Source: Epiperipatus broadwayi (Eukaryota; Onychophora; Udeonychophora; Euonychophora; Peripatidae). From it: a stretch of DNA of 64,000 bases. Of the stretch, positions 1 to 9,999 are shown piece by piece (within the stretch, counting starts at the first letter, position 1; the number at the start of each line of letters is the position of its first letter). The translations under genes were made by a program, and so were the position numbers. A model generated the notes under the pieces. The model was given only the letters and a program-made list of their open reading frames with translations, made no database searches and had not been told where the DNA came from. The stretch is taken from NCBI GenBank assembly GCA_028023455.1, contig JAQFVV010012497.1, positions 312,001 to 376,000 of the forward strand, written 5' to 3'.

Positions 1-564
1 AATAACATCAAATCTAGATATCTATTTGCTACTAATAATTTCTAAATTAGAATTAAAAACCATAATGAATGTTCATAATTGTTTTTTTGCTTTTAATAAT
101 TTATTTATATATTTTTCAAATTAGCAACTTAACAAATATACAAAATTTAACATTGTTTTATTGTCTTATATTTTAAAAAAAAGTAGTCTATCATGATTTT
201 CTATAGAAACATTAATTTTAAATCACTTTTTTTTTTTTTTTTGTAAAAAAAATAAATAAGAACTTTGCTCTTTGAAACAAGATTTTAATTATATACAATG
301 ATCAAATATCCAATATAAAAATTATTTATCCACAATGTTGTTATAGATATATACTTAATATAATAATCTAAATAAAATTGAAACAAATAACTAATTATAT
401 TTACAAGTTTTTAATTATCAACGAGGCTTTCATCTCTTATTGAAACCTTTTTGAGATACACTTTACTCCACTTATTGGACATTAGTTTACCTTCAACAAT
501 ATGATTAACATTATACATATAAATAAATGATAAAATAAAAATACATAATTTTTTTTAAAAACCA
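1..564. other. AT-rich intergenic DNA
   Basis: This stretch is A+T-rich with homopolymer A and T runs. I see no coding frame, tRNA-like signal or inverted repeat in it before the foldback element that starts near 579. Confidence 0.5.
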
Positions 565-957
565 TAGATACCTATACATATAGAGGATTTGAACCCAGAC
601 TTTCAAGCACCCTTCAACTATGCACCCTATCTCATATTACTGATGCACATGTCCGTATTTTGTGCTAAATCAGCATCTCCATACATATAATCAGTGCTCA
701 GTCTATATTAAGATAGCAAATCTTTATACTTTAATGGAAAGGCTTCAATCTACTCCAACTTTTAGTCATCCATTCTATTGAAAATCTGATGATGGAAAGC
801 GTCAAATCCCATGCTGATGCCAATATTATTGCCATACCCATGTTGACCTCAAGTCACTTTGACCTCTCATGTATAGGACCTTATGCATTTAAATACATAG
901 AAGAGGGATGGGCAAGATGCAGGCTTAATGTGTAATATTTGAAATGATAATCTAGAC

Positions 958-1463
958 CAGTGGTCTTCAACCACCGGTCCGCGGCCTGGTGCTGGGCCAT
1001 AGAAGTTTTTTGCTGGTCTGCGCTAGACTGGCAAGAAAGTTTTTAATAACAAAGTAATAAGATTTTAAACTTTTAATTAATATAAACAATTTTTATTTAT
1101 TTTTTTCATAGCACTTTTACCTGATTAAAAAAAAAGAAACAGAACAAAATCTAATCAATCATACATAAATTAATTTGTTTTTCTAGTTATCACAGATGTT
1201 TATTGGGGGGGGGGGGGGATAGAATTAAATTTTTTATTACTTTTCTAAAAAAATTCAAAATTAAAAAAAAAAAAGTTTTTTATTATACAAACTCCATATA
1301 TATACTTAACTTCATCTAAGGCTAAGCTGTTTACATCTTTTAAGAAAATTTATCTATAGACTTCTGCTGGTCCATGAAACCGTATCCTTCTTTTTGCTGG
1401 TCCATGCGAAACCTTATCCTTAGTTTTACCGGTCCGCAGGTGTGAAAAGGTTGAAGACCACTG
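958..1463. mobile_element. hAT-type MITE with 8-bp target duplication
   Basis: The element begins CAGTGGTCTTCAACC and ends with the exact reverse complement (15 of 15 bases). Each end also carries a CCGGTCCGC-type block about 20 to 30 bases in. It is flanked by an 8-bp duplication, atctagac (950-957) and atctagat (1464-1471), which match at 7 of 8 bases. A CAGTGG terminus and 8-bp duplication are the known signature of hAT transposons. The 506-bp interior is AT-rich, includes a run of 14 G, and has no transposase ORF, so it is non-autonomous. It inserted into foldback family A and is therefore younger than that element. Confidence 0.85.
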
Positions 1464-1504
1464 ATCTAGATCAATTGATGACTGCTGGTTTAGCACAATA
1501 TATG

Positions 1505-1583
1505 TAAACAGAGCAAAACTCTCCATACAGTATTGCTCTGTGCTAGTATAGGAAATGTGATCATGTGATGCTTAATGGTTTAA
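1505..1583 (+). mobile_element. SINE-like family B, 79-bp short form
   Basis: This short copy has the 5' block 'caaaactctccatacagta' and the 3' block 'gatcatgtgatgcttaatgg' that define family B. Longer or sister copies are at 18,564-19,303, 26,914-27,008 and 42,169-42,280. It is flanked by an exact 11-bp direct repeat, cacaatatatg, at 1494-1504 and 1584-1594. The ends are not inverted repeats of each other and there is no poly(A) tail. It sits inside foldback family A. Confidence 0.75.
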
Positions 1584-2197
1584 CACAATATATGTATATA
1601 TATATATTGGTGATTATTTATCTTTTCTACATGTGTGTGGTCATGTATATCAATAGTATGAGATAGTGTGGATAGTTGAAGGATGCTTGAAAGTCTGCCT
1701 GTATTTCAAATCTTACACGTTAAGCCTGCATCCTCCCCATCCTTCTTCTATGTATTTAAATGGATAAGGTACTATAAATAAGAGGTCACAGTGACTTGAA
1801 GTCAACATGGGCATGGCAATAATATTAGCATCAGCATGGGATTTGGGCTTTCCATCATCAGATTTTCAATAGAATGGATGGCTGAAGAGTTGGGGTAGAT
1901 TGAAGCCTTTCCATTAAAGTATGAAGATTTGCTATCTTAATATAGACTGAACACTGATTATATATATGTGCGGAAGATGATAATCTAGACCAACTTATGA
2001 GTGCTGGTTTAGCGTGAAATATATTGGTGATTATTTATCTTTTCTACATGTGCGTTGTCATGTGTATCAGTAGTATGAGATAGTGTGGATAGTCGAAGGG
2101 TATTTGAAAGTCTGTGTTCAAATCTCATATATTTACAATTAAGTTCCAGGTATATGAAGAATGCCTGTATTTCAAATCTTAGATACCTGTACGTATA

Positions 2198-3480
2198 TTT
2201 TTATATATCTATATAAATAAATATTCTACCCCCCATAAACTCTTATTCACAATTCTACCATAATTTATAAATCTTGCAATTGTCTCATAATGCCCATTTT
2301 CCAACAAAAATTTGTTAATCCTATTGTATTTTTGTAGTTTAAATAGTTTTTAAAGCTACAAATCTAACAATTTACAATAGCTAAATAATATTTTGCACCT
2401 ATTGTAATAAATTGAATATATATTTTAAAAAAATCATAATTACTGAAAAATGCTTTGTATTAGTTTAATTGCAGGTTGTTATAGCCTTTTTTTTTTTTAA
2501 GAGTTTGTGTTCTGTCTGATCTCTTGATTCCCCCTATAAAGAAAGTTAAATATTCTAGAAGTCAGACTAACAATAATTTATTTAACATAGGACATAATAA
2601 CTAAATATATAAAACATTTCATCACTCATTATCAGAGAATTTATAATTCTACGATCAGTATCTAACTATAAGCTAGTATTATTTTCACCAGATTTTTTTA
2701 GTCTATTTTCTAAAAAACTATATATAAGCTACTATTGCCATCTATTCACTTATAGTCTAGTGGCCTTTATTAGCTTTCAGATCTACAGGGTAGAGTTCCC
2801 AGGAAATAATGTCTCTAAGATTACTGAAAATAGGAAGAAGAAAAACGAAAAAGAACAACGCTTACTCTGTGATGGTTTATGCAATATTTTGTTCTTTTGG
2901 GAGTAGTTTATCCAATGGGGTAAATGCAAACTTTTTAAATTGATTTACTAGATGTAATCACCTCTATCTAACTTCTGTAAATATAAACTCTTTATTAATT
3001 AAATTCCATTGTTATCTGAAATATTTCCTCTAAATAACAAATGATTTCTTATTTTTTTGTAAGCTTAATTTTCCATTGTTTTAATTATCGATAATTTTCT
3101 AAGATAATTAACTTTGCTTTTGAATTATGTCTAATTAATTCTAGACTACTTTTATTTTACTGAGCTTTTGCTTTCCTCAAAGTTTATTTTTTATTTTTTG
3201 CATTTAATTTTGTTTGCTAATATCAGTACAGTATTTCAGTTTGTATTTATATTCATTTAGGATTGTCATTTACTAATAATCATCTTTGAATTGACTTTTT
3301 TTTTTAAATGCCCAACCCATTTAGTTTTTAATGATATTTTTAAGAATTGTTATTTTTGTTGTTGTAAATCAAATAATTATTATTTAAATATTTACTTTGT
3401 ATATACATTCAAATGCTAATATTTAATATCTTGGGATAATTTTCAATAGTTTGATAATTTCATATTTTATTTTATTTATT
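2198..3480. other. AT-rich DNA, no gene seen
   Basis: The stretch is A+T-rich with scattered simple runs. No open frame of interest, RNA gene signal or paired repeat was found. Confidence 0.45.
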
Positions 3481-3639
3481 TAAATTAGAAATTAATGTGA
3501 AGTTTGTGGGAGAACATTAATAATTTTGCTCAAGACATCTACATATATTATGTGATATACAATAGAGTGTGTAGTTTGAAAATGTTAAAATTATACATGA
3601 CTACATGAGGGATTGAAATCGCATATATATAATTAACAG

Positions 3640-3960
3640 CATATGTTTGATTATTAACTTGGAAAAATTATTAAATCACTTTCAGTTATATATATTACTA
3701 TTCTGTAATTATGAAGAAAAACAAGAAATAGTTTTATTTTTGACAAATTCAAGTGACTGGTTTGTTTTTGACTACTATTATGATCTAGATGAATTAATAA
3801 AACACATAAACCTATCTGTTAGTGAAATAATAAAAGAAAGAATAATTCATCAATGCTGCATAATAATGAAGCTAATGCAACTTTTACAAAGGATTTAAAT
3901 TATAGTAGGTCTCATAAATATAAGATGTTAAATGGAAGATTACACATTCTAGTTGTAGAT
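3640..3960 (+). pseudogene. Possible decayed ORF, unassigned
   Basis: An 83-codon open frame (3647-3898) gives an acidic, aromatic-rich peptide with the stretch NSSDWFVFDYYYDLDEL. It is less biased than the poly-Phe/Ile translations common in this window. After a frame change the reading continues for about 35 codons, to around 3,958. This could be a remnant of a retroelement protein such as a LINE endonuclease region, but I do not recognise the family. It has no promoter or intact neighbour. Confidence 0.2.
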
Positions 3961-4429
3961 AATTAAGCTGAATTAATGCTATGTTGTTTCTTTGATTATG
4001 AAGATATTTAAGTTTTTAAAAAAATAAATCATTGCTTTAAAATCAAGACAAAATTTGTATTTTTATTTTTTTTTCATATTTGATTTAAAAATTATAATGA
4101 AAAGATAGCATGGGATGAAGGTAGAAATTAGACTATAGTAAAGGTAAAACTATATAGTATTACATATGAAAGTATGTGCTATTTTAATAATAATTATTTA
4201 GTAGTATTATATAATTAGCTACAGAATGGGATTTGTTATTAATTGAAGGTTAATCCTTTGATTTCTCATTTAGGCCTTAAAGGAATTGAGTAGGACAAAT
4301 TCCTATTGCACATCCCAAAAGTTTCTTGTCCAGTGCTGCTGTTATGACTATATGAATATTTATATGGTGAGCTGCTGCCATTCCTACATTAGCAACACAA
4401 ATTTATTGGTTTTTATCATGAGAGTTTAA

Positions 4430-5745
4430 GGCAAAGAAACATCATGGTCTTTCTTTGTAATTAATAGTTTTTAACTGAAATATCAGCTGAGGTTTCCTGA
4501 AAGCAGGACAAATGAGTGTGAATAACCTTTTTTTTTTTTTGTTTTTAGATATTTACAATCATGAAAGATAAAACTAAATTATTACCCTTATTCCCAGGAG
4601 GCTATAATGTCATTATCTAAAGTAACAGTTGAAGTCAAAATTCCCCGATTGCAATCTTAAACTACCATTCAATAATGGCAATTTATTTAGCTACCTATGA
4701 GTGCAGATCACTTTCAAATGAAGAATGATTGAAAAAATAACTGACTACTAGTAAATTGGATATTGTTGGATTTTAGAAGAAAATATTATGAGCCAATTGA
4801 TTTAAATATAGCTGGTATGTATTTTACTTTAAAGACATAAATATTGGAAGGACAAATGGAGTGGTATTCATTATAAATAAAAAAGTGGAAGAACAGGTTG
4901 GTGATAATAGCAAGATTATTATTCAGTTTAATAGAATATATGAAATATGGAAAATTCAAGTTTATGTCCTAATGAGTTTTCATTGTAATAAAGAATTGTT
5001 TTGTAGCTTTACAAAATCTTTTAGTTCATACCAAATAACATTTTAAAATTGTCATAAGAAACTTTAACATTAGAATTATAAAACAAGGAAAGATGAAAAT
5101 GCTGTTGGTAAATTTGGTTATGGTGGCAGAAATGAGACAGGACAATTTTGTAGAAAAAATTATATATTATGAATTCTTTCTTTTGAAAAAAATGTTAAAT
5201 AAAAATAGCTATGGAAACATCCAAATGAAAGTATAGCAAAAATGAATTATTTTGAATAACAGGAAATATATATTTCAAGATTATAATGTTCATAATAGTT
5301 TCAATGTAGGAAGTGATCATTGATTAGTGAGAAGTAAGATGTGATCATGTAAACTAGAGAAAAAAAACTATTAACAGTTCATTTTCCTAATCTTTAGAAA
5401 CATTCCAATGAATTTAAATTAAAACTTGTTAATCAATTTAAATTATTAACAGAATTTAGGGAAATTCAAACTTAACCGAGATCAATAAGAAGATAACTGA
5501 TACTCTACTAAGAAAGATAATAGAAATAGCTGATACAAAATACCAGCAATTCACCATGAATTTTTAACTAAGATGAGGAAATGTGTGAAAAAAGAAGGAA
5601 TATGAAAGTATTTGAAAATGATCCATTAAGAAGAATCAAATGTTTAGAGTTTTATAAAATGATACAAAAAAGAGTTAATAATTATATAAAAAAATGTAAT
5701 TATGAATTGTCAAGAAAATCTACGTTGCTTTCATAAACAAAAAAA
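4430..5745 (+). mobile_element. RTE-like LINE, 5' half (copy 1)
   Basis: This segment aligns along its length with 16,240-17,540. Shared blocks include 'ttcc(c)aggaggct', 'tggagt(a/g)g(g/t)attcattataaat' and 'ccattaagaa(g/a)aat'. The translation near 4,855-5,040 is the RTE endonuclease region, GV(V/G)FIINK followed by an IIQFNR-like strand. Further on, the linker between endonuclease and RT can be followed in broken frames to about 5,740. The first few hundred bases match the upstream part of copy 2 and are probably 5'UTR. Many stops and frameshifts make it non-functional. The RT half is missing here, which is unusual for LINEs (normally 5'-truncated) and suggests a later deletion. Confidence 0.75.
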
Positions 5746-5749
5746 GATA

Positions 5750-6247
5750 ATGCACAAGAATTTCATTTCAAAAACTAACAATACAATACAGTGACATTAT
5801 TTTCATTCTTAATTTGAATTTGAATATAAATATTTTTAAAAAAATCTGTTGCAAAATATTTGAATACTAAAATATTAAAAAATATTAAATTTAAAAAATA
5901 TTATTAAAAAAAAAACACTTTTATTTAGTTGTATCAAAAATGCAATATCTAAGAAACCAAATTGTGATCCACTAAAAAATTATATTTTGATTTTTTAATG
6001 CATTTATGATCCAATTTAATAAGAAAGTATTTTTTATAAAATATTTTACATATATATTTTATTTTTTTAATTAACTATCTTCTATTTTATAATTGTTTCA
6101 TTTAAAATATTAACTTTTGGTATATATTCTGAAATAAATATTGATATTTAAAACTGTAAAAGTTCAAGAAGTAGCAAGTTTTGACTTTATAAGTTGTTAT
6201 TGCGCTCTAATTTGCAAGATGTAAATTGTGAAGATAATCAGTATGTT
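5750..6247. other. AT-rich DNA, no gene seen
   Basis: Between the RTE fragment and the tandem repeat that starts near 6,248 the sequence is runs of A and T. Nothing coding or structured is visible. Confidence 0.4.
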
Positions 6248-6500
6248 GATGCTAATGTTATTTACATACTGTAATATTTTTTCTTCGTATAAATATTAAA
6301 TAATTATATTTTAAAGCCGAATAAAGAAACTTAACTGTTTATAAACTTATAAAAATTAAAAATACTGAAATATAGATGCTAATGTTATTTAACTTTAAAA
6401 TTGGGGAAATTTTTTCTCTTATAAATATTAAATTATTAATTTTTTTTAAAACTGAGTAAAGAAACTTAGCTGTTTGTAAGCTTACAATATTTCAAAGTAC
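6248..6500. repeat. Two-unit tandem repeat, ~127-bp period
   Basis: The block starting 'gatgctaatgttatttac' at 6248 recurs at 6375. Each unit contains 'aaagaaactta(a/g)ctgttt' and an 'ttataaatattaaat' segment. The units are clearly homologous but diverged by substitutions and short indels. The repeat lies just upstream of a promoter-bearing repeat copy (6,680-7,700) and could be part of its regulatory region. Confidence 0.6.
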
Positions 6501-6679
6501 AAGAATGTCAATATTATTTATCTTCTGTAGTCTATATCTAGCAGGATTGCTTTTCACAGAATATTTCAAAACTATTAATTTCAAGACTATTAATTGAAAT
6601 TTAAAAAATTGTGAAAAATATCTTTATATAGGATAAAATTGCTTTGTAATATGTAAGAAACCAAATGATAAATTACATT

Positions 6680-7700
6680 GAAAATGAAGAAAGAAAAATG
6701 TTTTTGAAAGGTGAAAGAATTGAATTGCATGGTTTAGAAAAAAATAAATCATTTTGGACTTGGTTTAATCTGCCTTTCAAATGGAAGTTTTAATTAAGCA
6801 ACATGTCCATTTTTATAGTAAATCTGATGGTGGATTTGAATCTAATATTAAAATTTTGGAATTAAAAAAGGTAATTTAATTATTGAGCTATAATTAAAAG
6901 TCAGCAATAGATTTTCTTTCTTCATATGTTAATTAATAATTTAGCTTAAGAAAGAGAGAGAAAAAACTTTTTTTCTCTTTTTCATTTATTATGGATCAAA
7001 ATATAATATTAGTTATAAATTTGTTTCCACACCATGTTTGGAAGTGAATGAAGAAAATGTTTTTCAAAAAATATGTTGTAGATTTTCCTTGGTTGATGAT
7101 GAATATGTTGTTTGAAAATGTTTGAATAACATCAAATGTATATAAATAAGTCTGAAACAAGCAACTAGGCATTCAGATTCCATATTACTTTGCTTTCTAG
7201 TCCTGTCTATTTTTTAAGCAGTGTTGCAGTGATCCATGCCAAGGAGAGAAATAACCCCTGGTTAAAAGTATTTCGTACTGTAACTTGGATAGCTGTATTT
7301 TACTATTTTTAAAGAATTTTTCAAAATTCCAGTCCTAATAGCCAGTATGATGACTTTATCTAGCAGAAAACTATATAGGAATATGTAGGTAGGCAACAAA
7401 AAAAAAATCAAACCAGCCTAAGACTGCCTAGAAAATGCAATCGGATTTAGAAACTGATGCTGAAGTTTGCAAAACCAGCTCGTGCAATATCTTTATAATG
7501 TCGTGAAGAACCTAATGGACAATGCTGTTTGAACTACCCAAGACGTACTAGTATTATACCTTATATAACATCACCAATGCTGTTATATTTACTCTCAAAC
7601 ATCAGCCATGTCCAAGGAAAAGAACTACCATTGTCCGAGGAACTAACAATCAAAATATTTGCAAAGTGCCCCCAGTAAAGACAATATTTCAGTTATGATA
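6680..7700 (+). mobile_element. Promoter-bearing dispersed repeat G, copy 1
   Basis: This segment is homologous to 60,520-61,350. Shared blocks in the same order are a 5' AT-rich part with 'gaattgcat', 'gaagaaaatgttt', a TATA box ('tatataaataagtctgaaa' near 7,140), 'agcagtgttgcagtgatc' near 7,215, and a short coding stretch around 7,380-7,510. Translated in broken frames, that stretch gives KMQSDLETDAEVC, matching MMQSDPEYNIEVC of the other copy. A TATA promoter, leader and ORF start repeated at two loci fit the 5' end or LTR of a retroelement. The class is not identified, and the ORF here is broken by stops. Confidence 0.55.
7125..7170 (+). promoter_or_regulatory. TATA-box core promoter of repeat G
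   Basis: The motif 'tataaataagtctgaaacaa' lines up with 'tataaataggtcagaaatga' at the second copy. Conservation of the TATA motif and of the bases just after it, in a diverged repeat, supports a real RNA polymerase II core promoter. Transcription is not shown. Confidence 0.45.
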
Positions 7701-8084
7701 TAGATGAAAATATGTATATTGAAATATTCAAGATAAAATAAATTAGAATGTTTGGTTTAATGAGAAATTGCCATATCCGATGACTTTGATTTATTGAATC
7801 TAATACTCTGTGTAATAAAGTTATTTTTACCATTATTTTTAGCATGGATTGATAAAAAAGAATTTTATAATAATTTTTATTTAAATAAAATATTTATAAT
7901 TCTACAACAAATCTCACATTGAATTTAATCACGTTTAACACATCACATATATATTTTGACATGCACTTTTTAACACTGTTCAAATAATCATGAATATTTT
8001 TCATCACAGTTTAAAATTGTTTATAGATATATTAACCTTCCACATTCTTTTTAAATTCATATAAATAAAGATACAATAAAAGAC

Positions 8085-8285
8085 AAATGCCCCCCAAGAT
8101 GCATTTTATCCTAATCCAGCACTCAACACTTGACCCAGGTTACTATCATATATATCTATTATACGAAGAGTATTTTTTTGGCTTGTTGAGTGATTATACT
8201 AGCATAGAAATTGAACAGGTGACTTTTTAGATTCATGAATATTGAATTCAAAATTGATGTACTAACCATAATAGACAATAGAAAT
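8085..8285 (-). mobile_element. Possible tRNA-derived SINE remnant
   Basis: On the minus strand, 'tatggttagtacat' resembles a polymerase III A box. About 20 bases later 'gaattcaatattc' resembles a B box. The spacing and tRNA-like order fit a SINE head, but the match is degenerate and no second copy was aligned with confidence. Confidence 0.25.
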
Positions 8286-8989
8286 TTTATATATTTATGT
8301 TTGAGGGTCCTCCTGATTTTTTCTTAAGGACAGATTAATAAGTGATTTTCAACCATGGATTGTTACACAAGTTTGACTTATGGCAAGGGAACCTTCTTTA
8401 AATTTTGTTTCTCATTTTTACCCAATATTTCAGATAAACATTTATCAATTTAATGTTAAATTTTGTTAACCTTATTTTTATCTGCAAATACTATCATATC
8501 ATTGACTTAACTGATACAATAACTTATTTTCAATACTTTTGTTGTTTTCAAAATGATCATCATTTTAAAAATTTATACACGTATGTTTAAGAAAAAGATA
8601 GTCAAGATAGTTTCTTTACATTTTTTTCCTATAATAATTTTTTTATAATACATATTTTTCAGCAAATGTGTTTTCTCTTTATATATATATATAAGGAATC
8701 CATCTTTTACATATAGAAGTTGTCTTGACAACAGATTGAAGATATGTAGATAAGCTATTGTCATGTGATTTACATTTATGAACCAACTAGCTTTGTGTTT
8801 AAAAAAAGGTTTACATATTGAACCAGGTGGAATAATAGATTGAATGGGAAACAACAAAATCTAGCATGAATTTTTTTTACTCTTTAGTAGAAATAGCAAA
8901 TTGTGAAAAGCAAGTTTTAAGATAAACACATTATTGACTTCTTATACATATAACATCTGATACAATTATTATTATAAAATTATACATTC

Positions 8990-9990
8990 AATCTACTCCA
9001 CTGCAATTTAAGTATTGCTCCACACCGGTTCTCTTAGGCAGAGAAGCATAATACCCGGAGAGTACCTGTGACCAAGCCGGAGCTATATATAAGATACATA
9101 ACTACGACTACGTTTTAAGGCCCCAGATCTTCTCGGCTGCAAAATTCAACACCTATCATTCAAAGCACTTTTTTGTTTTGGAGAAACTCCAGACAGTTAA
9201 CTACAGTAGTTAACATGCTCTGAATAATGGTAAACTAATGCAGCACCCAAGAAATCCCAACTAGCTCAATCAAAAGAATAATATAACAAATTGCTTCTTT
9301 AATTAGTGATATGAATAAAGAATTGACCGACAAAATATTAATTTTCAAAGATAATTTATTTTAACTAAGGTGCTTACTCTAATTTGTAAGCTAATTATAA
9401 ATTTTCTCAATTAAATAAACAATAATTTTATGTATAATACCCATATACACATTCTTAATATAATATAAAGCATTAAATAAGTACACAGCATTTAAAACAC
9501 ACACATCAATAGTTCATTTTATGCGGTTATAGAGTTAATTTACTAACTGACTCTGGGAGGCTTCAAGATTGCAATGGCTACTTAAATTAATATCAAAATT
9601 GGAATAAGAGAATGTTATTATCTATAGGATTTTGGAATGTGGTGGCTTCTTGCTGTTTGCTGCTTCATGTGTGTCTTAACAATCAGTTGGATTTTAGGCT
9701 TCTAATGCGGTTCCGGGCTACTTCTTACCCAAGGCAGTTAGACACTTTTTTGCGGCTTTAAATTATTAGATGGGCGTTACTTCTGTTGGGCAGACTGCTG
9801 ATGTTCTGTCGGACTGTGGCTGGAGTCCATCATATGCTCCATAAACTGCTCAACACTGCATTGTCTTTATTAACAAATACGTATAACAGGTGATTGATTT
9901 TAGATATGAGACTGACTGCTTCTGGATATGTGTATCACTGACTGACGAAATTTTCGGCCTTATTCATATGATGACCTTATCATTTCTTTA
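8990..9990. other. Unclassified island of normal base composition
   Basis: This kilobase is less AT-rich than its surroundings in two blocks (about 9,000-9,260 and 9,640-9,960). On the minus strand, 9,700-9,870 can be read in one frame with few stops, and 'gttaataaagac' there resembles a polyadenylation region. No known domain is recognised. It is probably an old retroelement or LTR fragment; that is a guess from composition. Confidence 0.25.
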
Positions 9991-9999
9991 ATTAGTTTT

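Larger units (their letters stand above)
579..2132. mobile_element. Foldback element family A, copy 1 (interrupted)
   Basis: The two ends are long, imperfect inverted repeats of each other. The left arm (579-957) contains the block 'cagactttcaag' and later 'cccatgttgacctcaagtca'; the right half carries their reverse complements near 1,790-1,810 and 2,100-2,120. A second copy with the same arms lies at 45,855-46,660. The arm is interrupted at 958 by a hAT MITE and again at 1,505 by a short SINE-like element. The right terminal segment is present twice in direct orientation (about 1,472-1,712 and 1,976-2,132), so the copy is rearranged. A near-repeat 'tagatacct(a/g)tac(a/g)tata' at 565-582 and 2,180-2,197 could be a target duplication, but this is uncertain. 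No protein is encoded. Long arms with little between them fit a non-autonomous foldback DNA element; the superfamily is unknown. Confidence 0.7.
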
